Shown: positions 18,386 through 26,956 of the stretch, one piece after another
Position numbering within the stretch: position 1 is the stretch's first letter
Layout of the letters: every line of letters begins with the position of its first letter
NCBI RefSeq assembly: GCF_003010935.1
Contig: NZ_PGGN01000008.1
Coordinates: forward strand, 116,930 to 180,929
DNA: 64,000 nt
Reading direction: 5' to 3'
Origin: Phyllobacterium endophyticum
Lineage (GTDB): Bacteria > Pseudomonadota > Alphaproteobacteria > Rhizobiales > Rhizobiaceae
Notes under the pieces: model-generated
Seen by the model: the letters and a program-made list of their open reading frames with translations, nothing else
Databases searched by the model: none
What the model was told of the DNA's origin: nothing
Translations under genes and position numbers: made by a program

Positions 18386-19705
18386 CTAATTGCGTATCGA
18401 TTTGTTGAGTGCGGTCTCGGCAGCCGCCAAGACAATGTCGCCCGCTTCCTCAATATCGGCATCACTATAAGCCGTGGAGATATTCATCCGGCCGGAGGTG
18501 TCGATGAGCAGGTTTAGGTCGAGCGCGGCATTCCAGAGATGATCGACCGTTGAGAGTTCTTCCGGTCTCGTGGCGACGGCGTGGTAGTCGTTGCCGATCC
18601 GGGGAGCGAAATAGAAAGCCAGAAACGAGGCCTCGCCGGAAACTTCGATTGGTAAGCCTTTCTTTACCGCCCCGGCCGCAATGTTTTCTCGGAGCCGATC
18701 GCCCTTGGCATTTAGAACGGAGATTTGGTGCTCGTCATAAGCTTCGAGCGTGGCTAGTCCTGCAACCATCGAAAGGGGATTAGCGTTAAATGTGCCGGTA
18801 AAGGACATCGAAGCCGAACCTTCCCGAGGATCGAGAATACGCATCATCGCCTCTTTTCCGCCAACTGCCCCGACGGGTAGCCCCCCGCCAATGATCTTGC
18901 CGAAGACGGTCAGGTCCGGTGATACGCCGTAATAAGATTGTGCTCCGCCATGAGCCACGCGAAACGATGCGACTTCGTCGAAGATCAGAATAATACCATA
19001 GCTGTCGCAAAGCGACCTCAGGCCCTCGACGAACGAGCGGTCGGCGCGCTTGTAGCCGATACGTGATGGCAAGGGATCGATCAGGATCGCGGCGATCGAC
19101 GCATGGTGTTCCTTGATGATCGCCTCAGTTACCGGCAGGTTATTGAAGGGTGTCACGATGACATCCTCGACGATGTTGGGTGACATGTATGGCCCATTCG
19201 CTCGGGCTTGCGGAAAACCCTGTCGACCCGGTTCAACCGGAGGCGCATTGGACACTTCGGCGAAATCGTAGCTGCCGTGATAAAGCCCCTCACACTTGAC
19301 GATCTTCGATCGTTTCGTGAGGACGCGCGCAGCCTTCAGGGCATGCATCACCGCTTCCGAGCCGGAATTGCAGAACATCAATTGATCTAGCGCCTTTACG
19401 CGGCCTCCGATATGCTCGGCCAAGCGTACCTCGCTGGTGTCGGCCATGCCAAAACACAGACCACTCCCAAGCTGACGACCTAGCGCCTCAACGGTGGCCT
19501 GGTGCCGGTGGCCGTGAATGAGCACCATGAAATTGTTGGAGCCATCGAGAAGATGCTCGCCATCAAGTGTCTGCAGGCGGCTGCCTTCTCCTCCAGCAGC
19601 ATACGAGCGCATCGGATAGAGGGCCCGTCGGCTGCAACCGGCCGGCATCACCTCCAAAGCACGATCGTACCAAGGCTTGCTGGCTGAGTGCAAAGTCGGA
19701 AACAT
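18386..19705 (-). CDS. Class III aminotransferase, glutamate-1-semialdehyde aminomutase-like
   Basis: 439 aa PLP enzyme. The PLP lysine lies in FGKIIGGGLPVGAVGG, and FDEVASFR carries the cofactor-binding Asp. Class III members use omega-amino groups or act as aminomutases. Being first in a catabolic operon beside a dedicated regulator, it is unlikely to be the housekeeping HemL. Divergent from the MocR-like regulator gene. Confidence 0.85.
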   Translation of the reverse strand: MFPTLHSASKPWYDRALEVMPAGCSRRALYPMRSYAAGGEGSRLQTLDGEHLLDGSNNFMVLIHGHRHQATVEALGRQLGSGLCFGMADTSEVRLAEHIGGRVKALDQLMFCNSGSEAVMHALKAARVLTKRSKIVKCEGLYHGSYDFAEVSNAPPVEPGRQGFPQARANGPYMSPNIVEDVIVTPFNNLPVTEAIIKEHHASIAAILIDPLPSRIGYKRADRSFVEGLRSLCDSYGIILIFDEVASFRVAHGGAQSYYGVSPDLTVFGKIIGGGLPVGAVGGKEAMMRILDPREGSASMSFTGTFNANPLSMVAGLATLEAYDEHQISVLNAKGDRLRENIAAGAVKKGLPIEVSGEASFLAFYFAPRIGNDYHAVATRPEELSTVDHLWNAALDLNLLIDTSGRMNISTAYSDADIEEAGDIVLAAAETALNKSIRN

Positions 19706-19824
19706 GCGGTTATCTCCTCAAACTGGTTAAACACTGGCTTGATAGAAGCGTTATTTTGTGGAGTATGAAAAGGCCACTTTCAGCCGGCTCCTCCGTCCAC
19801 TCGATCTCGAAAGAAGACCCGCGC

Positions 19825-21336
19825 ATGGCACAAAGACCCAAAAGTTCGCAAGTATCGCATCTGACCGGCATTCAAATTGATCGAGGCAATGACATCCCTC
19901 TTTACTGGCAATTCTACCTCGAACTCAAACGTCTTCTGTTGACCGGCGCCATCCAAACCGGCGACGCTTTGCCATCGGCACGATCACTCGCTCGGGAATT
20001 TTCATGTTCGCGGCACACCGTTGCGACCGCATTCGAATATCTTCAGGCTGAGGGGCTCCTTAGCTCTTCGCAGGGTGTTGGAACCTTTGTCGTCGACACG
20101 GGCACGAAGCCTGTTGCTGCCGCAGCAACGTCGGTGGCGAGGCAACCCATCACCATCAGCCGGTTCGCGCAACGACTGGCCGAAAAGCAAACAGGGCGCG
20201 ACGAACAGGATCCCCTACAGACATTCGGTATTCCCGATGCCGGTTCCTTTCCTTTTGGGCAGTGGACAAAAGCCTATGCCAACGTGTGGCGTGATCCATC
20301 GCCGGCTTTGCGCACACGTATCGACCACCAGGGATTCGTCGAGCTTCGTCAGTCAATCTGTAAACTCCTGCACCGCACACGCGGGATTACCGCCTCTCCG
20401 GAGAACGTACTGATTACCTCGGGCACCACCCAATCGCTGTATCTGCTTGTTCAGCTTCTGCTTGAGCCAGGCGCCCAAGTCGTTATCGAGGATCCGGGAC
20501 GTCCGAAAGTGGAGGCACTTCTTAGGGCTTCTGAAATTGCCGTTCATGCCTGGCCCGTCGACCAAGAGGGCTTGCAGCTGCAAAAGCTGGAACCCCCGAA
20601 CAACGCGATCAAGGCAGTCATCGTCACCCCATCACATCACTATCCAACCGGAGCATCCCTGTCCCTTCAACGACGTTTGACCCTTCTTGATTGGGCTCAT
20701 CGCAACAATAATTGGATTTTCGAAGACGATTACGACGGTGAAATTCTTGCCGATGGAAAACCGGTTGCTCCGCTCTACAGCCTCGGGCAGAGCGACCGTG
20801 TCGTCTATATGGGGACCTTCTCGAAGTCGATCCATCCGCAGTTGCGTTTGGGCTATATAGTTGCCCGTCCAGACCTCATCCGCGAACTAATAAAAGTGCG
20901 TTATTATATCGATTATTTTCCGTCGACACATTTGCAGCCGGTCCTTGCGAACTTCATCGACGATGGTTCGCTCGAAAGGCATCTGCGAAAGATGCGCCGC
21001 CTCTATCGCGATCGGCAGAACGCATTTATCGGCGAGCTAAGACGTCAAGATCCTGGTTTCTTTCTCCTCTCCGAGTTTGCTCCGACGCTTTTCCTCCCGC
21101 TGCACTTTGCAGCTGGCGCAGACTTTGTGGATGACACGGTCGTTGCAGGGCAGGTCAGGGCTGCCTCGATACCATGCTTTGGACTTTCATCGTTTTATAC
21201 GTCGACGCCCCCTGACGAAGGCCTAATCGTTGGAACGTCGCGCCTGGAGGCTGGCGACGCGTCGACCAACGTTGCACTTATCCTTAGGGCAATGGCCAAG
21301 GCCCAGTCCGACTGTCGAAGACAAGTATTCACATAA
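19825..21336 (+). CDS. MocR/PdxR-type transcription regulator (GntR wHTH fused to aminotransferase domain)
   Basis: About 503 aa. N-terminal GntR winged helix (ALPSARSLAREFSCSRHTVA) followed by a fold-type I aminotransferase-like domain that keeps its PLP lysine (GTFSKSIHPQLRLGY). MocR proteins sense PLP adducts of their effector amine and typically control the divergent gene, here the class III aminotransferase operon. An earlier ATG at 19765 is possible; the frame stays open well upstream only because of overlap with the opposite gene. Confidence 0.87.
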   Translation: MAQRPKSSQVSHLTGIQIDRGNDIPLYWQFYLELKRLLLTGAIQTGDALPSARSLAREFSCSRHTVATAFEYLQAEGLLSSSQGVGTFVVDTGTKPVAAAATSVARQPITISRFAQRLAEKQTGRDEQDPLQTFGIPDAGSFPFGQWTKAYANVWRDPSPALRTRIDHQGFVELRQSICKLLHRTRGITASPENVLITSGTTQSLYLLVQLLLEPGAQVVIEDPGRPKVEALLRASEIAVHAWPVDQEGLQLQKLEPPNNAIKAVIVTPSHHYPTGASLSLQRRLTLLDWAHRNNNWIFEDDYDGEILADGKPVAPLYSLGQSDRVVYMGTFSKSIHPQLRLGYIVARPDLIRELIKVRYYIDYFPSTHLQPVLANFIDDGSLERHLRKMRRLYRDRQNAFIGELRRQDPGFFLLSEFAPTLFLPLHFAAGADFVDDTVVAGQVRAASIPCFGLSSFYTSTPPDEGLIVGTSRLEAGDASTNVALILRAMAKAQSDCRRQVFT

Positions 21337-21371
21337 AAAACCGACGGCGGTTGCCCGCCGCCGTTCCGATA
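21337..21371. terminator. Rho-independent terminator between convergent genes
   Basis: A GC-rich hairpin (ACGGCGG ... CCGCCGT on the minus strand) is followed on that strand by a run of six T, the classic form for stopping the leftward aldehyde dehydrogenase transcript. The rightward MocR gene also ends here. Confidence 0.75.
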
Positions 21372-22802
21372 TCAGACCGCGTGGGTGAGGAACTTCGTCG
21401 AGAGATAAGCATCCATCGCTTCGATGCCCCCTTCAACGCCGTAGCCGCTGTCCTTGACCCCGCCGAACGGTACTTCAGGAAGAGCTAGCCCAAGGTGATT
21501 GACCGTCAGCATCCCGGCTTCAACTTCGTCGGACAGCATCGCGACGGCCTTGACGGAGTTAGTGAATGCGAATGCCGCAAGACCATAGGGAAGGCGATTG
21601 GCTTCCTCGACTGCTTCCTGGAGCGATGCGAATGGCTGCACCATAGCCACCGGGCCGAACGGTTCTTCATTCATGATCCGCATCGATGTGTCGACCTCGG
21701 TCAGAACCGTCGGCTGCAAAAAGCTCCCCTTGTTCTCAACACGATTTCCACCGATTCGCACATTGGCACCGGCCTGCTGAGCCTCGGCGATGAGATCCTC
21801 TACAGCGGCCTGTCTCCGGGCATTGACGAGCGGGCCCATCGTAACGCCGGCTTCAAGACCGTTGCCGACCTTGATGGCGCGGATCTGATTGACAAAGCTT
21901 GTGACGAACTCATCGTAGACGCTTTCCTGAACGAGAATGCGGGTTGGAGACACGCAGACTTGGCCGGCGTTGCGGAACTTCGCTACTGCCAACATCGCAG
22001 CGACGCCGTCGACGTCGACGGCTTCGGTAATGATAACTGGCGAGTGACCGCCCAGTTCCATTGTCGCCCGCTTCATATGGCGACCGGCAAGCTCGGCGAG
22101 CTTCTTGCCGACCGGCACCGAGCCCGTGAAGGAAATCTTACGAATGATCGGATGGGGGATAAGGTAGCCCGAAATGTCCGCCGGATCGCCGAAGACGAGA
22201 TTGATCGCACCGGTCGGAAGCCCGGCGTCGGAGAGAGCCTTTACAAGAGCGGCTGCCGAAGCGGGCGTATCTTCGGCCGCCTTGACGATGACCGAGCATC
22301 CGGCGCCGAGCGCGGGAGCGATCTTACGGACAACCTGCGACATGGGGAAGTTCCAAGGCGTGAAGGCGGCCACCGGACCGATCGGCTCCTTGACCGCAAG
22401 CTGGGTCACATTTCCGGCGCGTGCCGGGATCACGCGGCCATAGGCGCGACGCGCTTCTTCACCCGCCCAATCCAAGATGTCTGCAGTGATTGCAATTTCA
22501 ACCTTGGATTCTGCAAGCGGCTTGCCTTGCTCTTCCGTCATGATCTTGGCGATGCCGTCGACGCGCTCACGAAGAAGGTCTGCTGCGCGGCGAAGCGCCT
22601 TGTAGCGCTCAAAGCCTGAAACTCGCTTCCATTCGGTAAAGCCGGCGGCGGCAGCCGCAAGGGCTTCATCAAGGTCGGCATGGGTGGCACGCGCGACACT
22701 TCCAATAACCTCGCCGGTGGCCGGATTGGTCACATCAAGGGTTGTCCTGTCGGCCGAATCCCGCCAGACTCCATTGATGAACAGCTGGGTATTATGCGAC
22801 AT
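21372..22802 (-). CDS. NAD(P)-dependent semialdehyde dehydrogenase (GabD/ketoglutarate-semialdehyde type)
   Basis: About 476 aa aldehyde dehydrogenase. FTPWNFP, MELGGHSP (general-base Glu) and the nucleophile Cys in NAGQVCVSP are intact. It is closest in feel to succinate-semialdehyde or alpha-ketoglutarate-semialdehyde dehydrogenases, which would feed the TCA cycle. The ATG at 22802 follows GGAGAG, so the longer open frame is not used. It follows a FadR-type regulator gene, with operator site E in front. Confidence 0.88.
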   Translation of the reverse strand: MSHNTQLFINGVWRDSADRTTLDVTNPATGEVIGSVARATHADLDEALAAAAAGFTEWKRVSGFERYKALRRAADLLRERVDGIAKIMTEEQGKPLAESKVEIAITADILDWAGEEARRAYGRVIPARAGNVTQLAVKEPIGPVAAFTPWNFPMSQVVRKIAPALGAGCSVIVKAAEDTPASAAALVKALSDAGLPTGAINLVFGDPADISGYLIPHPIIRKISFTGSVPVGKKLAELAGRHMKRATMELGGHSPVIITEAVDVDGVAAMLAVAKFRNAGQVCVSPTRILVQESVYDEFVTSFVNQIRAIKVGNGLEAGVTMGPLVNARRQAAVEDLIAEAQQAGANVRIGGNRVENKGSFLQPTVLTEVDTSMRIMNEEPFGPVAMVQPFASLQEAVEEANRLPYGLAAFAFTNSVKAVAMLSDEVEAGMLTVNHLGLALPEVPFGGVKDSGYGVEGGIEAMDAYLSTKFLTHAV

Positions 22803-22876
22803 TTCCGTCTCTCCTGTTGTTGTTTGAATTTTGCCGCGTCGCGCTTGTTCCAACGGCGGACTGCGATGGCCTATTT

Positions 22877-22893
22877 TTAGCGATAATCGCTTG
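22877..22893. promoter_or_regulatory. Putative GntR operator, site E
   Basis: TTAGCGATAATCGCTTG, 15 of 17 matches to the consensus, about 75 bp upstream of the semialdehyde dehydrogenase gene and downstream of the GntR gene. The dehydrogenase therefore seems to have its own regulated promoter. Confidence 0.66.
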
Positions 22894-22971
22894 TTCAGCC
22901 AAAGTCAAATGGTCCCGTGCAGGGCTCCGCTTTATGCCCTGGGGGGTCTGGCCGCGACAAAAGCGTCGGCC

Positions 22972-23628
22972 TTACGTCCGGCTTTTCAGATAGCTGACGA
23001 TCATCGCGCCGGTTGAAAGTATATGTTCGCGCAAGAGGACCGCGCCGTCGGCTGCCCTTTGCTCACGACAACAGGCAAGAATCTCCTCATGCTCCAGCCG
23101 TGACCGACGCGCAAAGGCCTCATCCACGATCGGAAGCCGCAAATACCGGTCGAAGCTCGCTCTTAGTTGGCGAACGACGCCAGCAAATCGTTCTCGGTTG
23201 GCGCGCGCGTAAAGGAGATCATGAAAAGAGGCGCTCAAGAAAAGTTTTTCATCAATCGTTTCCCCGGAGTCGATCGAATCGAGAATGGCGTCTGCCCTCT
23301 CGAAGTCATCATCCGTCATTTGGGGGATGGCGGCGTTGAAGAGACACGGTTCTAGCAGGCTGCGAAGCACGGTCGTCTCCTCTGCGCTCATGGGGTCGAG
23401 TTGGGCGACGCGGACCCCGCGGCGCGGTTCGGCGACCAGAAAACCCGCATATAAAAGTTCTTGGAAGGCTTCGCGCACGACCATCTGGCTGACGCCAAAC
23501 CGGGATGCTGTCGCATCTTGAAGCAGGCGCTCTCCCTCAGCCAACCCGGAGGTGAGGATTTCCTCCCTCAAAACTGTGGCAACAAAGGAGGCTGCCGAGG
23601 AGGTCGCGGCGGAAGTTTCAATAGCCAT
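22972..23628 (-). CDS. FadR-type GntR transcription regulator (FCD domain), copy 1
   Basis: 218 aa. N-terminal winged helix (ASRFGVSQMVVREAFQEL recognition region) and a C-terminal all-helical FCD ligand domain with the usual metal/ligand histidine (SASFHDLLY). Strikingly similar to the protein at 23785-24465, for example FGVSQMV-REAF and EPRRGV in both, so the two look like diverged duplicates. A weak copy of the 17-bp palindrome lies upstream (site F), suggesting autoregulation. Confidence 0.88.
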   Translation of the reverse strand: MAIETSAATSSAASFVATVLREEILTSGLAEGERLLQDATASRFGVSQMVVREAFQELLYAGFLVAEPRRGVRVAQLDPMSAEETTVLRSLLEPCLFNAAIPQMTDDDFERADAILDSIDSGETIDEKLFLSASFHDLLYARANRERFAGVVRQLRASFDRYLRLPIVDEAFARRSRLEHEEILACCREQRAADGAVLLREHILSTGAMIVSYLKSRT

Positions 23629-23724
23629 GTTTCAGCGGTTTGTTTGTAAGAAGGTGACTACGCTATCGAAGCGTATTTCAAATCATCTAGCGTAATGGCG
23701 TCAAAAAAGCAATCAAGCAGTCGA

Positions 23725-23741
23725 TAATCTATAATCGCTAC
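23725..23741. promoter_or_regulatory. Degenerate GntR operator, site F
   Basis: TAATCTATAATCGCTAC keeps one good half (ATAATCGCTA) and loses the other; overlapping TCGATAATC adds a second partial match. About 97 bp upstream of the first GntR gene. Weaker than sites A-E. Confidence 0.45.
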
Positions 23742-23784
23742 AGGATCACTGTTCCAAATGTCGGCCCATCTGAACAGCGAAGCC

Positions 23785-24465
23785 CTAAACTTGGTCGCCA
23801 GCCTCAAGGCTCTTAACCAACAGTTCTCCAGTAGCAATTATGTGCTTGTTCAACAGACTTGCAGCTTCTTCCACGGCACTGTTACGTACCAATTCTAGCA
23901 TTTCACGGTGTTCTCGCTGCGATTGCTCGAAATGATGGGTTTCTTCCCACGTGTAACGGAGGTAGCGTTCGAAGTTGACGCGCAGCGTGGCTATGAGACC
24001 GAGCGTCCGTTCCTTTCTTGAAGGTAAATAGAGGAGTTGGTGAAATTCAGCATTAAGCGCGATCTTACGGTCGACGGTTTTTGCCTTGTCGAGTTGCGTG
24101 AGAACCTTAGCCGCGCGATCGAGGTCTGCACGCGTAATTTTCGGAATTGCCCAACGCAATGCCTGACATTCTAGAAGGCTCCTCAGTTGTGTCATTTCCC
24201 AGGCCTCCTCCGGGCTCATGGTCGCAACGCTCACGCCTCGCCGGGGCTCGATCCGGAGGAAGCCCTCTGCGACGAGTTGCTTGAACGCCTCCCGGGCCAC
24301 CATCTGGCTGACGCCGAAGCGACTTGCCCAGGCGTCCTGCCTCAGCCGGTCTCCACCTTTCAGCTTGTGATGAAGAATTTCACCCCTTATGCCGTCTGCG
24401 ACGATTGCCGAAGCAGATCGGCTTCCCATTCTGATGTCGGCTGTTACGGCTTCCATTTGCTGCAC
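23785..24465 (-). CDS. FadR-type GntR transcription regulator (FCD domain), copy 2
   Basis: About 226 aa from a GTG start at 24465 that follows GAGGAG; an ATG three codons in is an alternative. Winged helix (WASRFGVSQMVAREAFKQL) plus FCD domain (LNAEFHQLLYLP). Paralogue of the adjacent GntR gene. Only a half-site (TATCGCTA, about 24482-24489) lies in front of it, so its own control may differ from that of copy 1. Confidence 0.88.
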   Translation of the reverse strand: MQQMEAVTADIRMGSRSASAIVADGIRGEILHHKLKGGDRLRQDAWASRFGVSQMVAREAFKQLVAEGFLRIEPRRGVSVATMSPEEAWEMTQLRSLLECQALRWAIPKITRADLDRAAKVLTQLDKAKTVDRKIALNAEFHQLLYLPSRKERTLGLIATLRVNFERYLRYTWEETHHFEQSQREHREMLELVRNSAVEEAASLLNKHIIATGELLVKSLEAGDQV

Positions 24466-24613
24466 AAATTTCTCCTCTAAGTATCGCTATATTTCCACTA
24501 TATAATAGCTTGGCGCGTCAACGTCGACAGCCTGCAACGCGCTTGGCTGCTTTTGCTGAGGAAAAAGAGGAGACTTCGAAAGGACGGCGCCGTGGCTGCC
24601 GCCCTTCGTCGTC

Positions 24614-25516
24614 TCAGAAATCGGCCCTGAGCTTTTCGTAGTCGGTTTCGGCAAGCAGGGACTTCAGTTTCACCGCAAGAGTATCCGAGAGAGGCTTGAT
24701 TGGCGGCAGGCTCTGAGCCCATTCAGGTCTGCCTGTCAGATCTGCAAGTGCCCATTTGATCGATGCCACGATGAGGGGATGGCTTGTAAGTGCCATGCGG
24801 ATCTCCGTGGCTGCCCCTAGCTTTTCCGTGCTGCCGGTATCGCGGGCCTGAGCGACAAAACGCATGGTGACGTTCATGGAAGCGGAAATAACACCGGCAA
24901 GCTCCCCGCTTTTTACATGGCCTAAGGCTTCTTCAGTGGCAGCAAAGACACTGACATCCGGAAGCGCTGCGGCACGCTGCCTTGTTTTTTCCAAATTCCC
25001 TTCACTGTCCTTCAGGCCGACGAAAACACCTGGGAAGGCGGCCCGAAGTCTTTCAATGAATTCCGGGGTAAAACTCAATCCGGTAAGTTGCGGGATGTGA
25101 TAGAGGTAAAGCGGAAAATTTGGTCGGTCTACGCCACGAAGAAGCCTTTCGAAGTAGAAGAACAAATCGTCTTCGGCTTGGGCCTTGTAGTAGAACGACG
25201 GAAGTACGAGACTGCCGGAGAAGCCGAGATCTGCCGCAGCTCGCGTAAGCTCAATGGCATCGCTGATTGCTGCCGCACCAGTTCCGACGATCGCCTGCGA
25301 CAGCGGCAGGGATGCCTGAGCGATGCTCATGACCTCAAGCCGGGTGCCAACCGACAAGGATGTTGCCTCGCCTGCAGTGCCGGAAAGAACGAGTCCGTTC
25401 GCGCCCAACGCCAAAAGCCGCTGGCAATGCTCTAGATAAAGTTTAGAATCGACGGCAGTACCATTTTTCTCAAACGGTGTCGCGGCCGCTACGATCAGTC
25501 CTGAAAGCGCACTCAT
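24614..25516 (-). CDS. Dihydrodipicolinate synthase/N-acetylneuraminate lyase family protein
   Basis: About 300 aa class I aldolase fold. Schiff-base Lys in FVGLKDSEGN and catalytic Tyr in LYLYHIPQLTG. Members act as aldolases, dehydratases or deaminases on keto acids, for example KDG/KDSA dehydratases or hydroxyproline deaminase, often paired with a semialdehyde dehydrogenase as here. A housekeeping DapA role is unlikely in this setting. Operator site G lies 48 bp upstream. Confidence 0.86.
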   Translation of the reverse strand: MSALSGLIVAAATPFEKNGTAVDSKLYLEHCQRLLALGANGLVLSGTAGEATSLSVGTRLEVMSIAQASLPLSQAIVGTGAAAISDAIELTRAAADLGFSGSLVLPSFYYKAQAEDDLFFYFERLLRGVDRPNFPLYLYHIPQLTGLSFTPEFIERLRAAFPGVFVGLKDSEGNLEKTRQRAAALPDVSVFAATEEALGHVKSGELAGVISASMNVTMRFVAQARDTGSTEKLGAATEIRMALTSHPLIVASIKWALADLTGRPEWAQSLPPIKPLSDTLAVKLKSLLAETDYEKLRADF

Positions 25517-25563
25517 AGCTCTACTCCAATGCATTTATCGGTTAATGTCCGCTTGGCGGTTTT

Positions 25564-25580
25564 TCAGCGATAGTCGTTTA
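25564..25580. promoter_or_regulatory. Putative GntR operator, site G
   Basis: TCAGCGATAGTCGTTTA, overlapping TTTATCGATAA to its right. A somewhat diverged copy (three to four mismatches) 48 bp upstream of the DHDPS-family gene. Confidence 0.55.
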
Positions 25581-25830
25581 TCGATAATTTTGCAACATCG
25601 TGACGCCTGATTGGCGGCCTGGGCTCGATAGAATTTTAATGATGTCGTTTAAACCTGCGCATGAAGCGTTCTGCGGCTCCGGCTTACCAATTGCCGCGCG
25701 GCCGTGAGCTGAATTATCCCCCAAGCACAGAAAGCAAACTGGGGATGGCTTGCTCGTTCGCCCTCACTGTGTTGCCACGCGAAAGTACTTGCACCGCCGG
25801 GAATATGCTCTAGAGGTTTCGTTGGCATGA

Positions 25831-25847
25831 GTATCGATAATCGCTTC
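25831..25847. promoter_or_regulatory. Putative GntR operator, site H
   Basis: GTATCGATAATCGCTTC keeps the CGATAATCGCT core of the shared palindrome with diverged outer bases, about 63 bp upstream of the aspartate-dehydrogenase-like gene. Confidence 0.55.
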
Positions 25848-25909
25848 GATGCTGGGATCTCAGGGCAGGGCGTGCTTACGCCAACGATTGGCGAAACAGG
25901 AAAGCATAG

Positions 25910-26650
25910 ATGAGAGTTGGGTTCATTGGAGCAGGGCGGGTCGTCAGTCGCATTGCAAAGGCCATTTCCAACGATGGGCACGACATCGCCTTTGTTCTTT
26001 CACGCAAACCAGTCGAGGGGGCCACGATTTTTGGCGCCAGGCACATTGTTACGTTATCCGATACCGGGTTTTTGAACGAAACCGACCTCGTCATCGAAGC
26101 AGCATCGCCAAACGCGGTCAAGGAATTCGCGCCGGACATACTGGAAAAATGCGATTTCGCCATCCTCTCGACAACGGCCTTTGGGGACGCGGAGTTCGCC
26201 GGCAAAGTCGAGGCTATCCAACAGCGCACAGGCAACAGGTTGACGCTTCTTTCAGGTGGCATCGTCGGTCTCGATGGGCTGGCCAGTGTCGGCAAACAAC
26301 TGGTTTCGGTTGAAATCGAAACCGTCAAGAGCCCCGTCATGTGGGGCCTTGAAAACCATTCAGATATTCGCGTCCTGTACGAGGGCCCAACACGAGAAGC
26401 ATCCAAGCTCTACGAGAAGAATGTCAACGTGCATGCGAGCATTGCATATCTATCGATCGGGTTCGATCGCTGCAAAAGCCGTTTGATTTCCGATCCGGAT
26501 GCCAAAGCGGCCTATCAAAAAGTTCGGGTCGTCGGCGAGGACTTTGGCTGGACGATTGAGCTTCATTCCACGCCGATCGGCGGTGTAACGGCATCCCTGA
26601 CGCCACGCGCGGTTCTTGGTTCCGTCCGCAACCTGCTGAACCGCGGTTGA
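25910..26650 (+). CDS. L-aspartate dehydrogenase-like NAD(P)-dependent oxidoreductase
   Basis: 246 aa. N-terminal Rossmann loop GFIGAGRVVSRIA and the DUF108/aspartate-dehydrogenase C-terminal domain (NVNVHASIAYLSIGFD, with the conserved catalytic His in NVHAS). The family interconverts iminosuccinate/oxaloacetate and aspartate. AGGAAAG precedes the ATG. It stands alone between operators H and I. In this cluster it could reduce an imine from the dehydratase or release ammonia from aspartate. Confidence 0.85.
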   Translation: MRVGFIGAGRVVSRIAKAISNDGHDIAFVLSRKPVEGATIFGARHIVTLSDTGFLNETDLVIEAASPNAVKEFAPDILEKCDFAILSTTAFGDAEFAGKVEAIQQRTGNRLTLLSGGIVGLDGLASVGKQLVSVEIETVKSPVMWGLENHSDIRVLYEGPTREASKLYEKNVNVHASIAYLSIGFDRCKSRLISDPDAKAAYQKVRVVGEDFGWTIELHSTPIGGVTASLTPRAVLGSVRNLLNRG

Positions 26651-26956
26651 GCCACGGAAACGTATCGCGCAGCGTTTATCGCGCCCCTATCGGACGTTGC
26701 CGGCTGCCGCGCGGTGCCGCAAGGCTGATTGTTGATATAAACCGAGAAATGTTCGTGCATTTTGTCTCGCCTTCCCACACCACCGCTTGACATGCCGCAT
26801 TTAGCGATTATCGTTAATTATAACCGTAAACCAGATCAGCTTTTGGGCGGTTTCCTCCGGCTGACAGTTTAGGCACCTTCCTGCAGCCCATATCGCAGGT
26901 CGCAGCATGGCCTTCGCGGACAAGATGCTCGAATTCATTGTAGAGGGAAACAGTAA
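26651..26956. other. Intergenic region upstream of the amidase gene
   Basis: About 306 bp holding operator site I (26801-26817). No gene or clear terminator recognised. Confidence 0.65.
26801..26817. promoter_or_regulatory. Putative GntR operator, site I
   Basis: TTAGCGATTATCGTTAA, a perfect match and the exact reverse complement of site A, 140 bp upstream of the amidase start. Confidence 0.7.

Larger units (their letters stand above)
25517..25909. other. Divergent promoter region with two operators
   Basis: About 390 bp between the leftward DHDPS-family gene and the rightward aspartate-dehydrogenase-like gene. Holds operator sites G (25564-25580) and H (25831-25847), each near one start codon. 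No gene recognised. Confidence 0.7.

Noticed and set aside
21495..22619. 374-codon open frame opposite the semialdehyde dehydrogenase gene
   Set aside because: Antisense shadow of a well-conserved gene; no ribosome site and no family resemblance.
21372..25516. Hydroxyproline (hyp) catabolic cluster
   Set aside because: DHDPS-family gene, semialdehyde dehydrogenase and GntR would fit, but no proline-racemase-like epimerase is present and the other genes do not match.
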